From: Euphorbia lathyris
Lineage: Eukaryota > Streptophyta > Magnoliopsida > Malpighiales > Euphorbiaceae
Direction of reading: 5' to 3'
Length of the DNA stretch: 64,000 nt
Assembly (NCBI RefSeq): GCF_963576675.1
Contig: NC_088916.1
Span: 48,051,001-48,115,000, forward strand
In this document: positions 60,824 to 64,000 of the stretch, piece after piece
Layout of the letters: each line of letters begins with the position of its first letter
How positions within the stretch are numbered: the first letter of the stretch is position 1
Made by a program: the position numbers and the translations under genes
The notes under the pieces: generated by a model
The model's database searches: none
What the model saw: the letters and a program-made list of their open reading frames with translations, nothing else
Told to the model about the DNA's origin: nothing

Positions 60824-60901
60824 CTTTGAGTTGAAGAAGGGGAGGTGGATCGGGGGGGGGGGGGATGTATTGGGTTGTTAAACTCGGGAAATAGTGGTGG
60901 G

Positions 60902-60909
60902 TTTATAAA
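60902..60909 (-). promoter_or_regulatory. TATA box of the RD21-like gene
   Basis: TTTATAAA lies about 80 bases upstream of the ATG on the minus strand. Between them is a run of 13 C (minus strand; 60852-60864) in the presumed leader. Confidence 0.55.
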
Positions 60910-61728
60910 GGCGGAACTGATTGGGGGGTTTATTATTTAAAAGACAAATACATTCAATAATTCAAGATATTTTTTATTTATTGGAAAATGAAAATCATGT
61001 AGTTTTTTTTTTTTTTTAAGAAATGGAAATTGTTTATTTGGTAAGAGCAAGAACAGAATAAGCTAGCATGTGGATATGATTTGGATTGGATATTAATGGG
61101 TCCCGCATGGAGACGGAAAGGATATTGATGGGTAAAAAGTAAGAAAACATGAAGTTAAAAACGTTGTTTTAACAGCGGTCAAAACGCTGCACGAACTGGA
61201 AAAGACCACGTCACCACCAGAATGAAGATTCCGTGAAGAAGTGGGAGAGTGGTATTTTGTCAAATTGTGGGACCCTTGAAAGACGGTAATTTTGGTGTTT
61301 GTATGTAAATTAATAATTTCAACCTCCTTTCGCTTTCCCTTTCATAGTTGCCCACTGCCTCTGCCGGGCCTGCCCATACTCTTTTTTTTTTTTTTTTTAA
61401 TCACGAGCTCCTTGCTTCCGGATTATTATTAAGAACACCGTTCTATTTAACAGAATTACGAAAATATAGATTTGGTGGATCATATTATTACTATTACTAT
61501 ACTAGTATTGATTTGGTATCCTTTTACATGTTACATATAATTTTATCATTTATATTCATTATAAGGAGGGCCAACACTATGGCTGGAAGGAGTATCCGCT
61601 CCCGGTCCATCCAAAAATACATGTTAATATAGGAGGTGATAGATTTTGACCATTAAAATCCCGTCGTGATCTTCTTTATAATTTTAGTACTTGTAACTAT
61701 ATCTTAAGTTCATCCATATTGATTGTGT
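60910..61728. other. Upstream intergenic DNA of the RD21-like gene
   Basis: It contains T-rich and A-rich runs (T18 at about 61382-61400) and no supportable gene. It presumably includes the 5' regulatory region of the protease gene up to the gypsy LTR near 61730. Confidence 0.45.
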
Positions 61729-61729
61729 T

Positions 61730-62242
61730 TGATGCGGACATCCTAACTGGGATCACTGATCACGCGCGCTCTGGCGGATCCTCAGACATCAGACCCACGG
61801 AGGTTGTACCTAGGAGGGCGGATCCCCAGGACATACGAGCGGGACGGACCTAGGAGTACACAAGGAGGCGTATCAACATCTACCCATGGGCGGATCTCTA
61901 GGTTTACTTCCTTCCGAAGGAATTCCCCAACAACCTTTACACTCCGTACCTGTACCTTTGTACTGATTGTCGGGGTGCATTACCTATTTTACCCTTTTGT
62001 TGTTAACCGTATTGTAACCCTAGTAGGGGTAGTCCTTGTCCTTTCTCTTATCTTTTGGAGGATGTATTTAAACCCTCATTTTGTAAGGATAAGGCAACTT
62101 TTTATCAATTTAAAACATTCTCTGTGAGAGCTTAAGGTTTATACCTTGTTTATTGGGATTCACTCCTTCTAGTTTAGCTAGAGAAGAACCTCTTTGTTGG
62201 TTTACGATTAAAACCCTCATTTATCGCTTTCAATCTGTATCA
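61730..62242 (+). repeat. 5' LTR of a chromovirus-like gypsy element (partly in window)
   Basis: It probably begins TGATGCGGAC near 61730 and ends CTGTATCA at 62242. The second LTR lies outside the window, so the start is approximate. Near its end it has the termination-prone ATTTAAACCCTC and the leader-like CTCTGTGAGAGC. The primer site follows at once. Confidence 0.6.
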
Positions 62243-62244
62243 GT

Positions 62245-62257
62245 TGGTATCAGAGCC
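62245..62257 (+). other. Primer-binding site, initiator tRNA-Met type
   Basis: TGGTATCAGAGCC lies two bases after the LTR end. It is complementary to the 3' end of initiator tRNA-Met, the usual primer of plant chromoviruses and many Copia elements. Confidence 0.85.
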
Positions 62258-62289
62258 GATCGTTTCTTGACCCGAAACTTCTTTTGGCA

Positions 62290-64000
62290 ATGGTTCAACC
62301 CCGACAACCGCAAGATTCCATGGAAACCAGTGACCGGAGGTATGAGGAGCTGAGGGAGCACCTCGCGGAGCAGATCCAAGCCAGCCATGAGCGGCAGAGG
62401 CAAACCGACCAACGGTTCCTGGAGCTAGCCACCTCCCTAGAAAACTTCAAACTAGAGGTTCTGGCTCTAATCCGACCAACCGCGGGAGGATCAACCCAGA
62501 GAAAGGAAGGAGTCCCTGAACAACAGCTTCCACAAATGGGTCCTAGGGATCTTGAGGTAAGAAGATCCAACTTTGTCCTTGTGCATAACGCTGATAGTGA
62601 TAGTGATGACTTTGAGGGTATCGGGAATGATGATACCGTTAGAGCTATGAGGGATGTTGGGCCTGTTGACAACCGACGTGTGGAGGTTGCTAGAGTATGC
62701 CCAGGTCTAGGAAACTTTGATAGAGATGATGCCTTTAAGCTAAAGATAGACTTACCATCTTTTGGAGGCGAACTCGATATAGAGGGATTCTTAGACTGGT
62801 TATCGGAAGTCGAACGTTTCTTTGAGTATGTTGGGATTCCTGATGAGAGGAAAGTGAGGCTGGTGGCGTATCGCTTGAAGGGTGGCGCATCAGTTTGGTG
62901 GGATCAGATGAGGGAAGAGAGAAGAAGAGGGGGCAGAGATCTGATTAGATCTTGGCTACGGATGAAGGCGATGTTGAGGGAGCGGTTCCTACCGCCGGAT
63001 TATGAGCAGTATATTTACAGTTCCTACAGGGGATGCTCTCAAGGGACCCGAAGTGTGCATGAGTACACCTCCGAGTTCTTAAGGCTTTCGGCAAGGGCCA
63101 ACTTGTCAGAAACTGAAAGCCAAAAGACCTCTAGGTATCTAGAAGGGTTGAGATACAACATCCAGGATCGTATTGGCACACGGATGGTGGTTCGGGTACA
63201 AGATGCCAGGAATTTAGCCCTCAAGGCTGAATCTCAACTAACCGGGAGATCCAGGAGATCCGCCACTACTGAGTATACGCCTGGAGGAAGAGATAACATG
63301 AAGCCTTATGACAACGGCAAGCAGGTGGCGACTGCCAGTGGGGCCAAGGTCAACAGTGTGGGAAGGGGATCTGTCGGAGATACTAGGCCCTACAAGGAAG
63401 CACCCATACCACCTAAGAGCAACAATCCGTACGCGAGGCCAGCGCCTTTTAAATGTTTTCGGTGCAATGAGCCAGGCCATAGGTCCAACGAATGTCCTAG
63501 AAGGAAGAGCGCCAACATGGTGGAGAGGTATGAAGATGACTATGACGAAGGGGATGAAGTATTTTGTGAACCCTTAGGAGAAGATGATGATGAGGCGGAT
63601 GAAGAGAGATACGCCATTCATGTGGTACGGCGTTTGTTAGTCTCTAGCCGGATGGAGGGAGATCAGAGGCACCGACTATTCCGGACCCGCTGTCTCGTGA
63701 AAGGTGGGCGATGCAATATAATAATAGATAGTCGGAGCCAAGAGAACATTATGAGCAGCAGCGCCGACCCCTATAGGGTGGGATGGATCAAAAACGTGGG
63801 TGAACTTAGGGTGACCCAGAGATGCAGGGTACCTATTGTGATTGGTGATTATAGTGATGAAGTCTGTTGTGATGTGGTCGATATGGATGCCTGCCACCTA
63901 TTGTTGGGCCGACCCTGGCAGTTTGACAACGACGCCATCCACACAAGAAGAGAGAACACTTACAGATTCGTGAAGAATGGGGTGAAGTTCGTACTCACGC
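62290..64000 (+). CDS. Gypsy gag-protease ORF, open to the window edge
   Basis: From ATG 62290 (MVQPRQPQDSMETSDRRYEE) the frame is open for 570 codons to base 64000. A coiled-coil-like Glu/Gln-rich start (LREHLAEQIQASHERQRQTD) is followed by an acidic linker and the Retrotrans_gag domain (about residues 155-290: FGGELDIEGFLDWLSEVERF, SVWWDQM, YTSEFLRLSARANL). Next is a CCHC zinc knuckle (CFRCNEPGHRSNEC, residues 389-402), an acidic patch, and the retropepsin region with IIIDSRSQENIM (D480) and HLLLGRPWQFD. The active-site triad reads DSR where DSG is expected, so the protease may be dead. The domain order and Met-type primer fit a chromovirus. The remainder of pol would lie beyond 64000. Confidence 0.88.
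   Translation, partial: MVQPRQPQDSMETSDRRYEELREHLAEQIQASHERQRQTDQRFLELATSLENFKLEVLALIRPTAGGSTQRKEGVPEQQLPQMGPRDLEVRRSNFVLVHNADSDSDDFEGIGNDDTVRAMRDVGPVDNRRVEVARVCPGLGNFDRDDAFKLKIDLPSFGGELDIEGFLDWLSEVERFFEYVGIPDERKVRLVAYRLKGGASVWWDQMREERRRGGRDLIRSWLRMKAMLRERFLPPDYEQYIYSSYRGCSQGTRSVHEYTSEFLRLSARANLSETESQKTSRYLEGLRYNIQDRIGTRMVVRVQDARNLALKAESQLTGRSRRSATTEYTPGGRDNMKPYDNGKQVATASGAKVNSVGRGSVGDTRPYKEAPIPPKSNNPYARPAPFKCFRCNEPGHRSNECPRRKSANMVERYEDDYDEGDEVFCEPLGEDDDEADEERYAIHVVRRLLVSSRMEGDQRHRLFRTRCLVKGGRCNIIIDSRSQENIMSSSADPYRVGWIKNVGELRVTQRCRVPIVIGDYSDEVCCDVVDMDACHLLLGRPWQFDNDAIHTRRENTYRFVKNGVKFVLT

Noticed and set aside
61380..61402. T-run near the RD21 promoter considered as a retrogene poly-A tail
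   Set aside because: No processed gene sequence lies next to it and no target duplication was seen.

Overview
This is eukaryotic nuclear DNA from a flowering plant, probably a eudicot. Genes are split by GT-AG introns, and the window carries Athila, Tat/Ogre-like, Copia and chromovirus LTR retrotransposons, CACTA-type DNA transposons and a LINE scrap. Two ordinary host genes flank about 53 kb of nested transposable elements. The species cannot be read from the sequence.

Left edge (1-5.6 kb): a complete seven-exon gene (2785-4386, +) encodes a 362-residue protein with a bHLH-MYC_N-type N-terminal domain and no visible bHLH. It has a TATA box at 2577. From 5.6 to 11.5 kb lies a decayed Ty3/gypsy gag-protease remnant split by a complete 4.4-kb CACTA element (6521-10924, TTT target duplication). 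That CACTA carries an intron-containing E2 ubiquitin-conjugating-enzyme-like gene with a leucine where the catalytic cysteine should be, followed by a triplicated hairpin repeat. A short minus-strand gene is probable near its right end.

Middle (11.5-56.3 kb): a second CACTA-like element encoding a DUF8039/Ulp1-protease-type protein is split in two places. Insertion 1 (11974-21522, TSD CTTAC) is a non-autonomous Athila-like unit with three LTRs and two copies of a 320-codon ORF. Insertion 2 (21639-53262, TSD CTATC) is an internally deleted Copia element in minus orientation. Its LTR is split by an Athila element (22015-51801, TSD CTTTT), whose 3' LTR is in turn split by a Tat/Ogre-lineage element (34171-50548, TSD ACGAG). 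All four duplications can be read directly, so the order of insertion is fixed. The Athila element has a nearly intact gag-pol with one nonsense codon and two related ORFs in the env position. The Tat element has a damaged pol with dual RNase H, a spliced antisense ORF, and three extra gag-like modules where the aspartic protease is expected.

Right edge (56.3-64 kb): a LINE RNase H fragment, then a complete five-exon minus-strand gene for an RD21-type papain-like cysteine protease with a granulin domain (466 aa, 57563-60823). Last is the 5' part of another gypsy element (LTR, tRNA-Met PBS, gag-protease ORF) that runs off the window.

The best candidates for something undescribed are: the gag-module multiplication in the Tat element; hairpin cassettes shared by the Athila LTR and the leaders of both downstream ORFs; the Cys-less E2 carried by the CACTA element; and the three-LTR unit that appears to have moved as one piece.
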